Shown here in pieces: positions 1 to 11,801 of a stretch of 64,000 bases of DNA (its first letter is position 1; each line of letters opens with the position of its first letter). The position numbers and the translations under genes are program-made. The notes under the pieces were generated by a model. It searched no databases, was not told the origin of the DNA, and saw only the letters and a program-made list of their open reading frames with translations. Source of the stretch: Aristolochia californica (lineage: Eukaryota > Streptophyta > Magnoliopsida > Piperales > Aristolochiaceae); NCBI GenBank assembly GCA_029961685.1, contig JARWKL010000007.1, positions 10,191,406 to 10,255,405 on the forward strand. The letters run 5' to 3'.

Positions 1-1
1 G

Positions 2-425
2 TGTTGGAAAATAGGGTGCAAGCCCACACGACCAAGGAAGGCCCACATATCCAAGTGTATTAGAAGATGGGCCCAAGCTCATAAAACCAAGGAAGACCCA
101 TGCAACCAAGAGATATAGAAGACGGGTTGAAGATCCATAGAACAAAGAGAAGGCCCATAGGCCCACATACAAGATGGTAGGATGGTAAATAAAGGGTCAT
201 CTCATTGAGATGGCATTCATGTAATTAAGTTAAAGTTCCAAGTTTAAAACCCTAAACCCTATACCCTAAGTTCAATGGTATTATTGTAATATAGTAGTTT
301 CATAAATCTATAAATAGAGCTTCAGTGGGGAGGGTTAAGAATAAAGTCCATAACCCTTCTACCTCTAGTTTTCTCCCAATGGGTCTCCCTCTCTTTTTCT
401 CCTTGAGCTAAATTCATGGAGTCCT
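2..425 (+). repeat. LTR fragment of a copia-type retrotransposon
   Basis: The block begins TGTTGGAAAATAGGGTGCAA and shares its opening with the LTR pieces at 12610 and 42605 (TGTTGGAAGATgGGcTCAAGCCCACA type). It has a TATAAATAG box near 310 and a CT-rich stretch near 360-405, as in the other copia LTRs here. No primer-binding site or coding sequence follows; satellite starts at about 437. It is probably a solo or broken LTR, and its left edge may lie outside the window. Confidence 0.6.
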
Positions 426-684
426 GAAAATCAACAAGATGCAAATGACCTAATGATCCAAAATTTTCAAGGAGTACAACAAATACTCCTTAAATTCTCA
501 AGTAAACGTGTGTTGGGATATTTACCTAAGCCAAATAAGCCACCCTTTGCCCTTTTACAAAAAAACTGACTCAACAATCATAGATCATTATAAAGTGATT
601 GATCAATCAATCATGCAAAATAGTTATATTTTCTGTGAGAAATGACTTATATTTTTGGTGCCACCGCTTAGAGAAAAATTCTCT

Positions 685-711
685 CCCCCCCCCCCCCCCC
701 CCCCCCCCCCC
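685..711. repeat. Poly-C tract (27 C)
   Basis: An uninterrupted run of C in the C-rich stretch of a satellite unit. Other units have 5-9 C at the same place, and the unit at 4920 has 33. Confidence 0.95.
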
Positions 712-3700
712 TCCCCCTCCCTTTTCCGAAGATTGCATAACCTAATATATAAAAACAAAAAGATTTTACAAACCTTAAAAGTAATAGAAACTTTTAGGAA
801 TTATATCTCTCTGTATTTGTGAATTCCATTTTAGATGTTCAATTTTTATTTCAAATCCAAAATTGAGTTTTCACTCTCCCTTTTTTCTCGTAAACAAAAA
901 GATATGGCAAATGGATCACAACGAACTGAAAATTTCAGAATTTATGTAAAAAACTGAAAACAATAATAAATATAAAAAAAAATTTATTCATGCACTACAA
1001 ATGAATACAAAATTTTTGTTATCAAATTTTGGGAAATTCCACTAATCCAACAACTAATAGCTTGGAATTTTATAAAAAAGAAATTCCTAATTGATCCCAA
1101 CATGTTTTAAAAATGGATACGTATGCATGAAATATGTTGAAGATGCAAATGACCTAATGATCCTAAAATTTGAAGGAGTACAAAAAATGCTCATTAAATT
1201 CTCAAGTGAACGTGTCGTGGGATATTTACCCGAGCCAAACAAGCCACTTTTTGCCAATTTACAAAAAGCTGACCTTACAATCATAGATCATTGTAGAATA
1301 ATTAATCAATCTATCATGTGTAACACTATATTTTCTGTAAGAAATTACTTATGGTTTGGGTGTCAACACACAAAAAAAAATCCCCAGCCCCCCCCCATTT
1401 TTGATGATTGCAAAACCTAATTTATAAAAATTAAAGAGTTTACAATCCCAAAAATCTAAAAAAAAAATTTGGATTTATATCTCACCGCATTTGAGCATTT
1501 CCATTTTAGATGTTCAATTTTTTTTTCAAAGCCAAAGATGATTTTCGACTCACCCTTTTTTCTTGTAAACAAAAAGATAAGGCAAATAGATCACAACAAT
1601 ATTAAAATTTTGGAATTTATGTATGGAAAAAATGAAAACAACAACAAATGTTAGTAAAGAAAATTTATTCACACACTAGAAATGAACACCAAAGTTTTGT
1701 TATCCATGTTTGGTAAATTCAAGTAGAACAACCCCTAATAGCTTGGAATTTTATAAGAAGGGGATTTCTAATTATTCCTAACATGTTTTAAAAATGGATA
1801 TGCATGCATGAACATGTTGAAGATGCAAATGACGTAATGATCCAAAATTTCAAGAAGTACAACAAATGTTCATCAAATTCTCAAGTGAACATGCGATGGG
1901 ATATTTACCCGAACCAAACAAGCCACTTTTTCCCATTTAGAAAAAGGTTACCTAACAATCATAGATCATTGTAAAGTTATTGATTGATTAATCGTGCGTA
2001 TTGGGTTATTCTTTGTAAGAAATGACTTTTGGTTTGGGAGTCAACACTCAGTTAAAAATCCAATGCAACACCCCCTCCCCCCGCTTTTCCGATGATTGCA
2101 AAACCTAATATATAAAAAATAAAAGTGTTTACAATCCCTAAAAAATACAAAGACTTTTTGGATTTATTTCTCTGTACATTTGTTCATTACAATTTTAGGT
2201 GTTCAATTTTTATTTCAAATCCAAACTTTGACTGTGCACTCTCCCTTTCTAGTCGTCAACAAAAAGATAAGGCAAATAGGTCACAAAGAAATGAAAATTT
2301 TAGAATTTTGTATGCCAAAAAATTGAAAACGACAATAAATGAAAGAAAGGAAAATGTATTCACATACAACTAATGAACACCAAAGTTTTGTTATCATTGT
2401 TTGTGAATTTACACTAAAACAACCACTAATAGCTTGGAATTTTATAAGAAAGAGATTTCTAATTGATCCTAACATGTTTTAAAAATGGATATGCATGCAT
2501 GAAACATGTTGAAGATGCAAATGACGTAATGATCCAAATCTCTCAAGAAGTACAATAAATGGGCATTTATTTCTCAAGTGAACATGCGGTGGGATGTTTA
2601 CCCAAGACAAACAAGGTACTTTTTGCCCATTAACAAAAAAATGTCCAAACAATCATAGATCCTTGTAAAGTGATTGATCGATCAATCATGCATAAAGGTT
2701 ATGTTTTCTGTAAGAAATGACTTATGGTTTGGGAGTCAACACTCAGAGAAAAATCCCCAGCCCCCCTTTTTGATGATTACAAAACCTAATATATAAAAAC
2801 TAAAAGATTTTACAATCCTAAAATTAGAGAAACTTTTTGAAATTATATCTCTATGCATTTGTCCTTTTCCATTTTAGATGTTCAATTTTATTTCAAATCC
2901 AAACTTGAGCTTTCACTCTCCCTTTTTTCTCATCAACAAAAAGATAAGGCAAATAGATCATAACAAGATGAAAATTTTAGAGTTTAGGTATGAAAAAAAT
3001 TCAAAACAATAATAAATATTAGTAAATAAAATTTATTCATGCACCACAAATGAACACCAAAGTTTTGTTATCCTAGTTTGGGAAATTCCACTTGTAAAAC
3101 CCCTAATAGCTTGGAATTTTATAAGAAAGAGATATCAAATTGATCCTATCATGTTTTAAAAATGGATATGCATGCATGAAAATGACCTAATGATCCAAAA
3201 CTTTCAATGTTGTACAACAAATGCTCATTAAATTCTCAAGTGAACGTGCAGTGGGATATTTACCCGAGCCAAACAAGCTAATTTTTTCCCATTTACAAAA
3301 GGCAGACCAAACAATCATAGATCATTGTAAAGTGATTGATCGATCAATCATGTGTAATGGCTATATTGTTTTTGTAAGAAATGACTTATGTTTTGGGTGT
3401 CAACACTCAAAGAAAAATCACCAAACCTCATTTTTCGATGATCAAAAACCTAATATATAAAAACTAAAAGACTTTACAATCCCTAAAAATTACTCAGCCT
3501 TTTTGGAATTATATCTCTCTGCAATTGTGCATTTCGATTTCAGATGATCAAATTTTTTTTCAAATCCAAACTTTATTTTTCCCTCTCCCTTTTTCTCATA
3601 AAAAAACAGATAAGGCAAATAGATCAAAACAAAATGAAAATTTTAGATTTTAGGTATGTAAAAAATTAAAAACAAAAATAAATGTAAGTAAAAAAAATTA

Positions 3701-4289
3701 ATCACGCACCACAAATGAACATCAAAGCTTTGTTAACCATATTTGAGAAATTCCACTATTACAACCCTTAATTGCTTGGAATTTAATAAGAAAGAGATTT
3801 CTAATTGATCCTAACTTGTTTTAAAAATGGATATGCATGCATAAAACATGTCAAAGATGCAAATGACCTAATGACCCAAAACTATCAATTAGTACAACAA
3901 ATGCTCAATAATTTCTCAAGTGAACTTGCGATGGGATATTTAGAACCCACTTTTTGCCCATTTAGAAAAATCTTACCAAACAATCGTAGATCATTGTAAA
4001 GTTATTGATCGATCTATCATGCGTAATGGGCATATTTTTTTGTAAGAAATGATTTTTGGTTTAGGAGTAACCACTTAGTTAAAAATCCCAAGCCTGTGAC
4101 TTTTTTTATGATTGGAAAACCTAATATATATAAACTAAAAGAGTTTACAATCCCTAAAAATTATAGAGACTTTTTGGATTTATCTCTCTTTGAATTTGTG
4201 CATTGCAATTTTAGATGTTTAATTTTTATTTCATAAACATACTGTAGTTTTCACTCTGCTTTTTTTTGTCATAAACAAAAAGATAAGGC

Positions 4290-4440
4290 AAAAAGATCAC
4301 AACAAAACATTTGTGCATTTCAATTTTAGATGTTCAATTTTTATTTCAAATCCAAACTTGAGTTTTCACTCTCCTTTTTTTATCGTAAACAAAGACATAA
4401 GGCAAATAGATATCAAAAAAATTATAATTTTAGGTTTTAG
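4290..4440. repeat. Partial tandem duplication inside a satellite unit
   Basis: The block containing TTTGTGCATTtCAATTTTAG and the TTTTCACTCTCC motif appears twice in succession (about 4190-4290 and 4310-4440) instead of once per unit, lengthening that unit by about 0.12 kb. Confidence 0.6.
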
Positions 4441-4918
4441 GTATGCAAAAAGTTAAAAATAATAATAAATGTCAGTAAAGAAAATTTATTCATGCACCAG
4501 AAATGAACGCCAAAGTTTTGTTATCTATGTTTGGGAAATTCCACAAGTACAACCTATAATTGCTTGGAATTTTATAAGAAAGAGATTTCTAATTGATCCT
4601 AACATATTTTTAAAAAGGATGTGCATGCACGAAACATGTTGAAGATGCAAATGACCTAATGATAAAAAAACTTTCAAGGAGTACAACAAATGCTCATTAA
4701 TTTTTCAAGTAAACGTACTTTATAGTGGGATATTTACCCTGGTTAAACAAGCCACTTTTTTACCATTTACAAAAAGTTGACCTAACAATCATAGATCACT
4801 ATAAAGTGATTGATCGATCAATTATGCGTAACGGCTATATTTTTTGTAAGAAATGACTTAATTGTTTGGGAGTCAACACTCAAATACAAATCCCAAGCCC
4901 AATCCCCGCCTCACCCCC

Positions 4919-4919
<1 letters not shown>

Positions 4920-4952
<33 letters not shown>
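4920..4952. repeat. Poly-C tract (33 C)
   Basis: The second long C run in satellite subfamily A, in the same phase of the unit as 685-711. Confidence 0.95.
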
Positions 4953-4955
<3 letters not shown>

Positions 4956-5954
4956 CCTTTTCTGATGATTGCAAACCCAATATTTAAAAACTAAAGGAGT
5001 TTACAATCCCTAAATATTACAAAGACTTTTGGATTTATCTCTCTTTTTTTGTGCATTTCAATTTTTATTTCAAATTCAAACTTGAGTTTTCACTCTCCCC
5101 CTTTTTTCTCGTAAACAAAAAAGATAAGGCAAATAGAATGAAAATTTTAGAATTTATGTATCCAAAAAATTTTAAAATGTAAGTAAAGAAAATTTATTCA
5201 CACACCATAAATGAACACCAAAGTTTTGTTATCCATGTTTGGGAAATTCCACTAGTACAACCCCTACTAGTTTGGAATTTTATAAGAAAGAGATTTCTAT
5301 TTGATCCTAAATTGTTTTAAAAATGGATATGCTTGCATGCATGAAACATATCGAAGATGCGAATTACCTAATGATCCAAAACATTCACAGAGTACAACAA
5401 ATGCTCATTAAATTCTCAAGTGAATGTGTGCTGAGATATTTACTCGAGCCAAACAAGCCACTTTTTGCCCATTTACACAAAGCTAACCTAACAATCATAG
5501 ATCATTGTTAAGTGATTGATCGATCAATCATGCATAACGACTATATTTTTTTTTGTAAGAAATGACTTATTGTTTGGGAGTCAACACTCAGTTAAAAATC
5601 CCTAGCCCCCCTTTTTCTAATGATTGCAAAATCTAATATATAAAAACTAAATGAGTTTACAACCAATAAATATTACAGAAACTTTTTGGATTTATCTACT
5701 TTTGTGCATTTCAATTTTAGATTTTCAATTTTTATTTAAAATCCAAACTTCAGTTTTCACTCTCGTAAACAAAAAGATAAGGCAAGATCACAAGAAAATT
5801 AAAATTTTAGAATTTACATATGCAAAAAATTAAAAACACCAATAAATGTAAGTAAAGAAAATTTATTCACACAACAAAAATGAACACCATAGTTTTGTTA
5901 TCCATGTTTTGGAAATTCCACTAGTGCAACCCCTAATAGCTTGGAATTTTATAA

Positions 5955-6503
5955 TGTTATAATATGGGACCCACCATAGATACACAAGCTGGTGGGACCC
6001 ACCAAGAGCTCGAGAGGTGTCAACAAGAGTCCTCATTCAAAATGGCTCTAGCTAAGAGATAAGGAACATGTGCTGGAATTAAATAGAAGATTTGAATATC
6101 AAGTGGGACCCACAAAGATAAGAACATTAGGTGGCTTCTATCTTGTTTCATGTGATTAAAGAAGAGTTAGAAGTTGAGTTAAAGTAGTCTCTTAAATAGA
6201 TAATGGAATCTTATCTTGATAGTCTAATCTTGGAGAGTTCTAGTTGGAATATAATTAGGAGTCCTAAAATTACTTGTACATGGACTCTATCACGTCCTCA
6301 ACTATAAATATAGGTGATTGTAACTCTGAATTCATCAAGCAAGTTTCTTATTTTTTTTCTTCTCTCTCGTGTGATGTGTTCTCTCTCAACTCTCTTTTAT
6401 TTTCCTTCTCTTCTCTCTCTACCCAAGAGCTCTTCTCTTTTTCCTTTTTTTCTTTCTCTCTCCCCTTGCTCGAGGTATTATTCATGGGGTCATAAATTCA
6501 ACA
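5955..6503 (+). repeat. Copia 5' LTR (TGTTATAATATGGGACCCACC family)
   Basis: It starts TGTTATAATATGGGACCC directly against satellite and ends ...AAATTCAACA, immediately before TGGTATCCTAAC at 6504, a decayed primer-binding site for initiator-Met tRNA. A CT-rich region precedes the end. The same family occurs in reverse at 10561-11028, whose outer end reads TGTTACAATGTGGGACCCAC on the minus strand. Confidence 0.75.
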
Positions 6504-6974
6504 TGGTATCCTAACTACCAATTTAGGATCCCCATTATCCTCAATGAAGATATGATTAAAAGCTGATCCTTATGAAGCAAGATTGAAGTTCAAGATATAA
6601 GTATTTATTTCAGATACTATTAATTTTAGGCTACTGGTTTTTGGTATTAAGAGGTGGTTTAGACATGTCCTTATGCATGTTTTCATATTATGAAATTATG
6701 ATATTTTATGTATCTTGGATTATCTTTGATTAGAAGAGATTATCAAGGCAGTTTTTGTCGGTTTGCACAATACTTTAACTGAGACCAGTGCATATTGGAT
6801 TTTTTTTATAAATCTGAGGGAAAATATTCCTGGATAAAGAAGGATGACATTGAACCTTTTATGAGTCATTATCTATTAAAATTAATTACTTAGCATTTAT
6901 TCTAAGCATCTGCATTGACCGAGTTGGTTAAAGCCTTCCACTTGGTCATATTTTGATTACTTGATTTGCCTACT
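6504..6974 (+). other. Copia leader with decayed primer-binding site
   Basis: Positions 6504-6515 are a degraded TGGTATCAGAGC. The rest is A/T-rich untranslated leader up to the gag start. No gene is seen in it. Confidence 0.55.
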
Positions 6975-7840
6975 ATGGCTGAAGATAATATGAGTCACAA
7001 GAGTACATACTTAGAATCACCACTGTACCCTTACGGGGGTATCAAATTTTATGAACTAGTCCACGTCGGTTCGTCAGTTTCTTATCACAAAGGACCTAGT
7101 TCGTCATCTCACCAACTGTAGACCTACATATTGATGAAGATCATATATTCTATACCAAATGGTTAGAGCAAGATACATTGGTTATTAGTTGGCTTATCAA
7201 CAGTATGGAAAAACATGTCTCTAATAATTTCATTCATTTAGAGATGGCTAAACAAATTTGGGAGACATGCGCCAAGTTGTATTCAAGCTCCGACAACTTA
7301 CAAAGGCCATATGATATTTTACAACGGATGCTTACCAACAAACAAGGAGACAATATACATGAATATTATGCCCACTTTCGAGGATTTCTTAAAGAATAGA
7401 AACTTTCCCGACCAACCTCTACAGATATCTTTATCCAAGATAAATAGAAAGTGGCCTTGATAACTGCCATATGCCTTGCTAACATTAAACCACATCTTGA
7501 AGTTGCTAAGACTCACCTTCTTAGCTCTTCCGAAGTTCCCACTTTTGATGATGTATATGCGACACTTCTCCATATTCGAGACTCTTCTCCCTCTACTACT
7601 GAAATACCATCCACTATGTACTCTAGACATAGGGGAACACCATCTGACCAAAGCCGAAGATGAGGCAGATTTTATAGAGGAGGAAGAGGAAGAGGTGGAA
7701 GGAAAGGTTTTGACCAAACAGATGGGAAACAATGCACCCATTGCAAAGGATATGGCCACACTAGAGACACATGTTTTCACTTGAAAGAATGCTCTATATG
7801 TGGTAGATTGGGCCACTCTCGCGAAAGATGTCTCTCCTTT
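6975..7840 (+). pseudogene. gag: Copia gag pseudogene with two zinc knuckles
   Basis: The start at 6975 is chosen by likeness to the two other gag copies here (minus strand ending at 10073, and 44784), which open MADENM/MESGHN followed by KSDIL. The frame is broken early. From 7178 it reads as the UBN2-type gag domain (VISWLINSMEKHVSNNFIHL, then KQIWETCAKLY), with in-frame stops near 7399 and 7446. The C-terminal part carries two CX2CX4HX4C knuckles at about 7734-7835 (CTHC...H...C and CSIC...H...C). Gag would form the particle that packages the element RNA; this copy cannot. Confidence 0.8.
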
Positions 7841-7844
7841 TTCG

Positions 7845-8095
7845 TTAACTCATATTGATGTATGGGGACCCTTGAACCAATTTGGTTGTTTTTGTTTAAA
7901 GAGCGTTCTAAAAGACCATTGATATTTAAATCTTTTCATGCAATGGTACTCACTCAGTTTGGGCAGAAAATTAAAGTCCTTCAGTCGGATAATGCCAAAG
8001 AATACACATATTAAGATCTTGACTCGTTTTGTCAAGAAAATGGCATTATTCATCAGACATCATGTGCCAACACCCCTCAACAAAATGGTCCTTAT
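7845..8095 (+). pseudogene. Copia integrase core fragment
   Basis: Decayed frames contain SFHAMVLTQFGQKIKVLQSD, then NAKEY and HQTSCANTPQQNG, the integrase core around its second Asp and catalytic Glu region. The same block is seen more fully at 46511-46700. Protease and pre-integrase regions are missing between gag and here, and no RT follows. Confidence 0.7.
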
Positions 8096-8314
8096 ATATA
8101 TCAAAAGCATACTACATTCCTTTATTATAATATCAAAAGACATTACATGGGGTAGAGGGTTTATTAATAATGGTGTCCCAATTTGGACACAGACTTTCAT
8201 GGTATCCCAATCGTGATATTTTTTAGAGTAAAATTATCATAGTGTCCTTCCTACTACCTTCCTCTATTATAAATAGAGGTTCATGTACATTATTTATAAT
8301 AAAGGAAGGTATTT
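8096..8314 (+). repeat. LTR-like promoter fragment
   Basis: It contains CCTCTATTATAAATAGAGGT and TCATGTACATTATTTATAAT. This TATA-box region matches one near 12970-13010, so it is a broken LTR. No coding sequence is seen. Confidence 0.4.
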
Positions 8315-8410
8315 TATCCTATCAAGAACGAAACTTTATATGGAGATATAAATATATATATATATATATATATTTATATCTCCATATGAAGTTTCGTTCT
8401 TGATAGGATA
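8315..8410. repeat. 96-bp palindrome with a TA-repeat centre
   Basis: The left arm (TATCCTATCAAGAACGAAAC...) and right arm (...GTTTCGTTCTTGATAGGATA) are about 48 nt each and complementary with one mismatch. The centre is alternating TA. It lies at the meeting point of two oppositely oriented LTR-derived stretches. Confidence 0.9.
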
Positions 8411-8790
8411 TATCAAAAGAAATATTTGTAAGTCTATTATCTTACATATTCAACCAATTTTTATCTTCCGACTTATGTGATAAGGATGTCAGCTCGTGGT
8501 AATCATTGTGGGTCCTACTTCTTATGTGCTTATGCCCATCTTGGGGGCCGTCCTTGGTCGTGTGACCCATATTATAATACTCTTAGATATATGGGCCTTT
8601 CTTGTTCGTGTGGGCATGGGACCAATCTTCCAACACTCCCCCTCAAGCTGGGGGTGAGAGAACATCAAGAACTCCCAGCTTGTTGCAAATGATGTATAGA
8701 ATCTTTTTGTAAAAAATGGCACATCTTCCAATATGCCTTCATCTTCCAACACTCCCCCTCACGCTATTGCATCCTTCCATGAGGTCATGT
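8411..8790 (-). pseudogene. Copia 3' end remnants, minus strand
   Basis: On the minus strand this holds the end of pol (RFYTSFATSWEFLMFSHPQL, then EGECWK) followed by a polypurine tract. CCCCCTCAAGCTGGGGG at about 8638 and CCCCCTCA at 8753 are its reverse complement. LTR-like sequence with TGGGTCCTAC lies at 8510-8640. Two polypurine/LTR-start junctions occur close together, so this is a jumble rather than one clean end. Confidence 0.55.
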
Positions 8791-8914
8791 TGTCATAATA
8801 TAAGTGAGAGTAAAAATCACTCCTAGCTGATAAGACTTTGCTTCATACTCCAGTCCTAATGCTGGATCTAGGGCACACTCTGTCTTCTCCTAGGTCGTGT
8901 GTCTATTGGCATTG

Positions 8915-9278
8915 TGTTAAGCACCTAGCCAATCCTACCCAAAAGACCGGCCTATTAGGAGCGAAGACATAGGTACTTAACCCAAAACCACCCATGCTCG
9001 CGAGAGCCAACGTCCATGACGGCCCACTTGCGACGGCCTACTCCAGCAATGGCCCATGGTGCAGGAACACACTCAAGTCGCCCTTTCCGCATATAGCAGT
9101 GGCCCATTGGTATGGGAAGCACACTCTGGTCGCCCCCTCTGCAGTCGCCCCCTCTGGGATTCGAACTCGTGACATAGCGCTAGCTCTGATGCCAAATGTT
9201 AAGCACCTAGCCAATACTACCCAAAAGAACGGCCTGTTAGGAGAGGAAGACATAGGTACTTAATCCAGGACCATAACA
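8915..9278 (-). mobile_element. TRIM retrotransposon, minus strand
   Basis: A complete miniature LTR element with no coding capacity. The LTR copies are at 8915-8994 (divergent inner end) and 9197-9278; both begin TGTTAAGCACCTAGCCAAT when read on the plus strand. The primer-binding site is the reverse complement of TGGTATCAGAGC with one change (9183-9194). Flanks are CATTG at 8910-8914 and AATTG at 9279-9283, a 4/5 match to a target duplication. It belongs to the same family as the young copy at 62598-62910 but is older. Confidence 0.85.
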
Positions 9279-9283
9279 AATTG

Positions 9284-9681
9284 GCTCCCCTACATCATGA
9301 GCAACATCAAGCCGGACTCTTTCTAACCTTGAGTCCAACAAGAATCTGGGAAGGAGCCTTCACAACGTAGGCCAAGGGCCACCCCAAGCTAGGACCACCA
9401 TCCTAGCATGAGCAGTAGCAAGAAGAGGGTTGAAACCCTAATTGCCGTGAACAAGAAAAAGGTAACCCTTTTCCTATATCATTCATGATTAATAGTAATT
9501 GGATTCTTAAGTTATTCCTAGCACTATATTGCATTCATCAAGAGAGAGTTTTGATCATGTGAGAAAGATCAATCACAGAAGGGGTTTTATACCACCATTA
9601 TCGAGTCCAGCAACACATCATCAGTGCTGGAGTCTCAAATCCCACGCCGTGTTACTCTATCCATGACCCGAGAACGTAACA
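9284..9681 (+). repeat. 3' part of a gypsy-family LTR
   Basis: It ends GTTACTCTATCCATGACCCG then AGAACGTAACA, matching the ends of the LTRs at 44046 and 51091. It includes a GAGTCCAGCAACACATCA block and the GGGTTGAAACCCTAAT motif that also occurs near 50840. The 5' part of the LTR is missing or obscured by the TRIM. It abuts minus-strand copia gag at 9682. Confidence 0.6.
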
Positions 9682-10073
9682 TACTCATGGATATTTTCTC
9701 CTTGTTTAGTATTCAACAATATTTGGAGAATCTCATATGGTCTATGTAGAGTATTTGTGCAAGAGAATAGTTTAGCACATGTCTGCCAAATTTGTTTAGT
9801 AGTGTCAAGATGAATGATATTTTTGGAGACATGTTCTTCCATTCTTTTGATTAGCCAACTAATCACCAAGGTATCATTTTTCAACCATTTGATGTAAAAA
9901 ATATCATCTTCATCAATACGTAGTCCTCGGGTGGTGAGGTGACCAAATAGGTCTTTTGTTATAAGGAACCTCCGAACCGATGTGGACCAACTCATAAAAT
10001 TTGATACCCCATGTAAGGGTATGGTGGTAGTTCTCAGTATATCACTTTTGATATTCATATTCTCATCAGCCAT
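9682..10073 (-). pseudogene. gag: Copia gag fragment, minus strand
   Basis: The minus-strand frame opens MADENMNIKSDILRTTTIPL at 10073 and continues through SNFMSWSTSVRRFLITKDLF and VISWLIKRMEEHVSKN to KQGENIHEYV. This is the N-terminal half of the UBN2-type gag. It is cut off at 9682 by the gypsy LTR end. The frame is open over about 130 codons, the best preserved gag N-terminus of this family here. Confidence 0.85.
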
Positions 10074-10560
10074 GATAGGCCCTTCTTCAAAAAAATTCTA
10101 ACAAACACCAAGTAGTATTCTTTAAACAACTCAATGTATGGGGAACTTTAGAATTGATGCTAAATTATTATTCTGATTTTTTTTCTCTAATACCACTCAT
10201 AAGAGACTCAATAACAATCTTCTATATCAGGGGACTCTTGTTCCCATGGAAAAAATTTCCAACAATCTGATCATGGACTTGTCTCGGTTGACAGAATTTC
10301 CAAACCGACAAAATTGTATAGGTTCTTCTCGATAGAGAGACATGCATATCCATAATATAATAAGATGAAAGCATTCACATACTCATCTTTAAATATCTTC
10401 TAAATTCAAAAACCAGTAATATGAAGAAAAAAAATTTAAGCACTTATCTCACGGTTTGTGATCTTTCTTCACAAAAGAACCTTCTTTGAGTGGTGTTGAT
10501 CATCACTTCTTTAGAGCATTCCTTTTGACGAGGGATCCTAAATTTAATGGTCTGATACCA
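10074..10560 (-). other. Copia leader and primer-binding site, minus strand
   Basis: Untranslated leader between gag and LTR. Positions 10549-10560 (GGTCTGATACCA) are the reverse complement of TGGTATCAGACC, matching the initiator-Met tRNA 3' end except near the last bases. Confidence 0.75.
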
Positions 10561-10696
10561 TGTTGAATATAGGATCCATTTTCCAATATTCCGAGCAAGA
10601 GAAATAAGAAAGAAAAAGAAGAAAAGGAAAGAAGAGCTCTCGAGTAGAGAGAATAAGAAAGAAAAGAGAAAAGAGAAAAGAGAGGTGGCGCCAAGA

Positions 10697-10752
<56 letters not shown>

Positions 10753-11028
10753 AACTTGATTAATTCCGAATTACAACACCTCTATTTATAGTAAAAGAAG
10801 AGATAGAGTCCTTATACAATTAGCCTCTCAATCTCCTAATTACATTCCAACTCTAACTCTCTAAGATAAGTCTATCAACACAATCTACTAGAAGACTAAT
10901 ATGAGATGAACTAGGACTCTTTCTTCATTCACGTGAATATAAGGGAGGAGGCCAGCTAGTGGCCTTATCCTTGTGGGTCTCACATGATATTCCAGCTCAT
11001 GCACCATGGTGGGTCCCACATTGTAACA
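10561..11028 (-). repeat. Copia 5' LTR, minus strand
   Basis: It runs from TGTTGAATATAGGATCC to ...CCCACATTGTAACA, so both edges are TG...CA. Read on the minus strand it opens TGTTACAATGTGGGACCCAC, the same family as 5955-6503. It includes the GA microsatellite at 10703-10747 and a CTATTTATAG TATA-box region near 10785. Confidence 0.8.
10703..10747. repeat. (GA)n microsatellite
   Basis: About 22 perfect AG dinucleotides within the minus-strand copia LTR, derived from its CT-rich region. Confidence 0.95.
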
Positions 11029-11801
11029 ATATTATTATTGAAGAAGTGGTGGCCTCAACATCTGAACTTCCTCTTTACCCATTACCTATTAGTTATGTGA
11101 CAACCTTACTCCTACTATCCTTTATTTGACTCTCACATAGTTCTTTGGGCCAACCTTTTGTGTGTTCGGTTGGGAGTTTAAGTCCATCATGGTCGGGTGT
11201 TTTAAGTCCATTGAAACTTTTTTATATATACATGTGGGTCTTTTATCGCCATATTGTGAATGACAAGCATTACCCACTTATCACGTCTTTTATTGTCATC
11301 TTGTGAATGACAAGAATTTATCATGTATCACGTCTTTTATCGCCATCTTGTGAATGACAGGTGTTTATTACCCATTTCTACCTATGAGAGTCGGTGCGTG
11401 ATGGAAGAGAGTATTATTACATATATGTTACCCCCCTTAGTTGGCATTTATTACTCCTACCACTTGAGAGTCGTTGTCCTGTGAAGGGAAAAATTGATGG
11501 AGGAGTTTTACTACACTTCTTAGAACTGCATATAAGCCCACTACCTACGAAAGATAGGAGTGCCACTACCTGAGAATGATAGGAGTGTGCCCTCCATCCA
11601 GCATGGGTTATGACTGGAGTATGGAGTGATGTCATATGGCTTGGAGTAATTTTACTCTCACTTATCTTATGCCAGTTGGGCCTCAAGGAAGAGAGCACCA
11701 GCGTGAGGGGGAGTGTTGGAAGATATGGTGGACTACCAATTTTATGAGAAGATCTTATACATTATTTGTAGTAAGTTGGGAGTTCATGATGTTCTCTCAG
11801 A
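11029..11801 (+). repeat. Decayed copia 3' sequence
   Basis: Contains three repeats of a TTTTATCGCCATCTTGTGAATGAC-like phrase (about 11240, 11290, 11340) and, near 11700, GTGAGGGGGAGTGTTGGAAG, a polypurine tract joined to an LTR start. At 11745-11799 is the copia pol end (RRSYTLFVVSWEFMMFS). No intact gene. Confidence 0.5.

Larger units (their letters stand above)
437..5954. repeat. Satellite array, subfamily A (unit about 0.68 kb)
   Basis: A tandem array of about eight units. The anchor ATGCAAATGACCTAATGATC recurs near 438, 1144, 1821, 2515, 3180, 3858, 4646 and 5357, so the unit is roughly 670-700 bp. Each unit carries the same order of blocks: the anchor, a GATTGATCGATCAATCATGC palindromic block, a C-rich stretch, CTCTCCCTTTTTTCTCGTAA and a GAAAATTTATTCACACACCA block. 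The unit near 3858-4646 is longer because of an internal duplication at about 4290-4440. Short open frames in it are not conserved between units and I do not call them genes. It stops at 5954, where a copia LTR begins. Confidence 0.9.

Noticed and set aside
245..270. Telomere-like CCCTAAA repeats (also near 43326 and 50385)
   Set aside because: Only two or three degenerate copies, always within LTR sequence, so not an interstitial telomere.
7319..7816. 165-codon minus-strand frame over copia gag
   Set aside because: Shadow of the gag frame on the plus strand.
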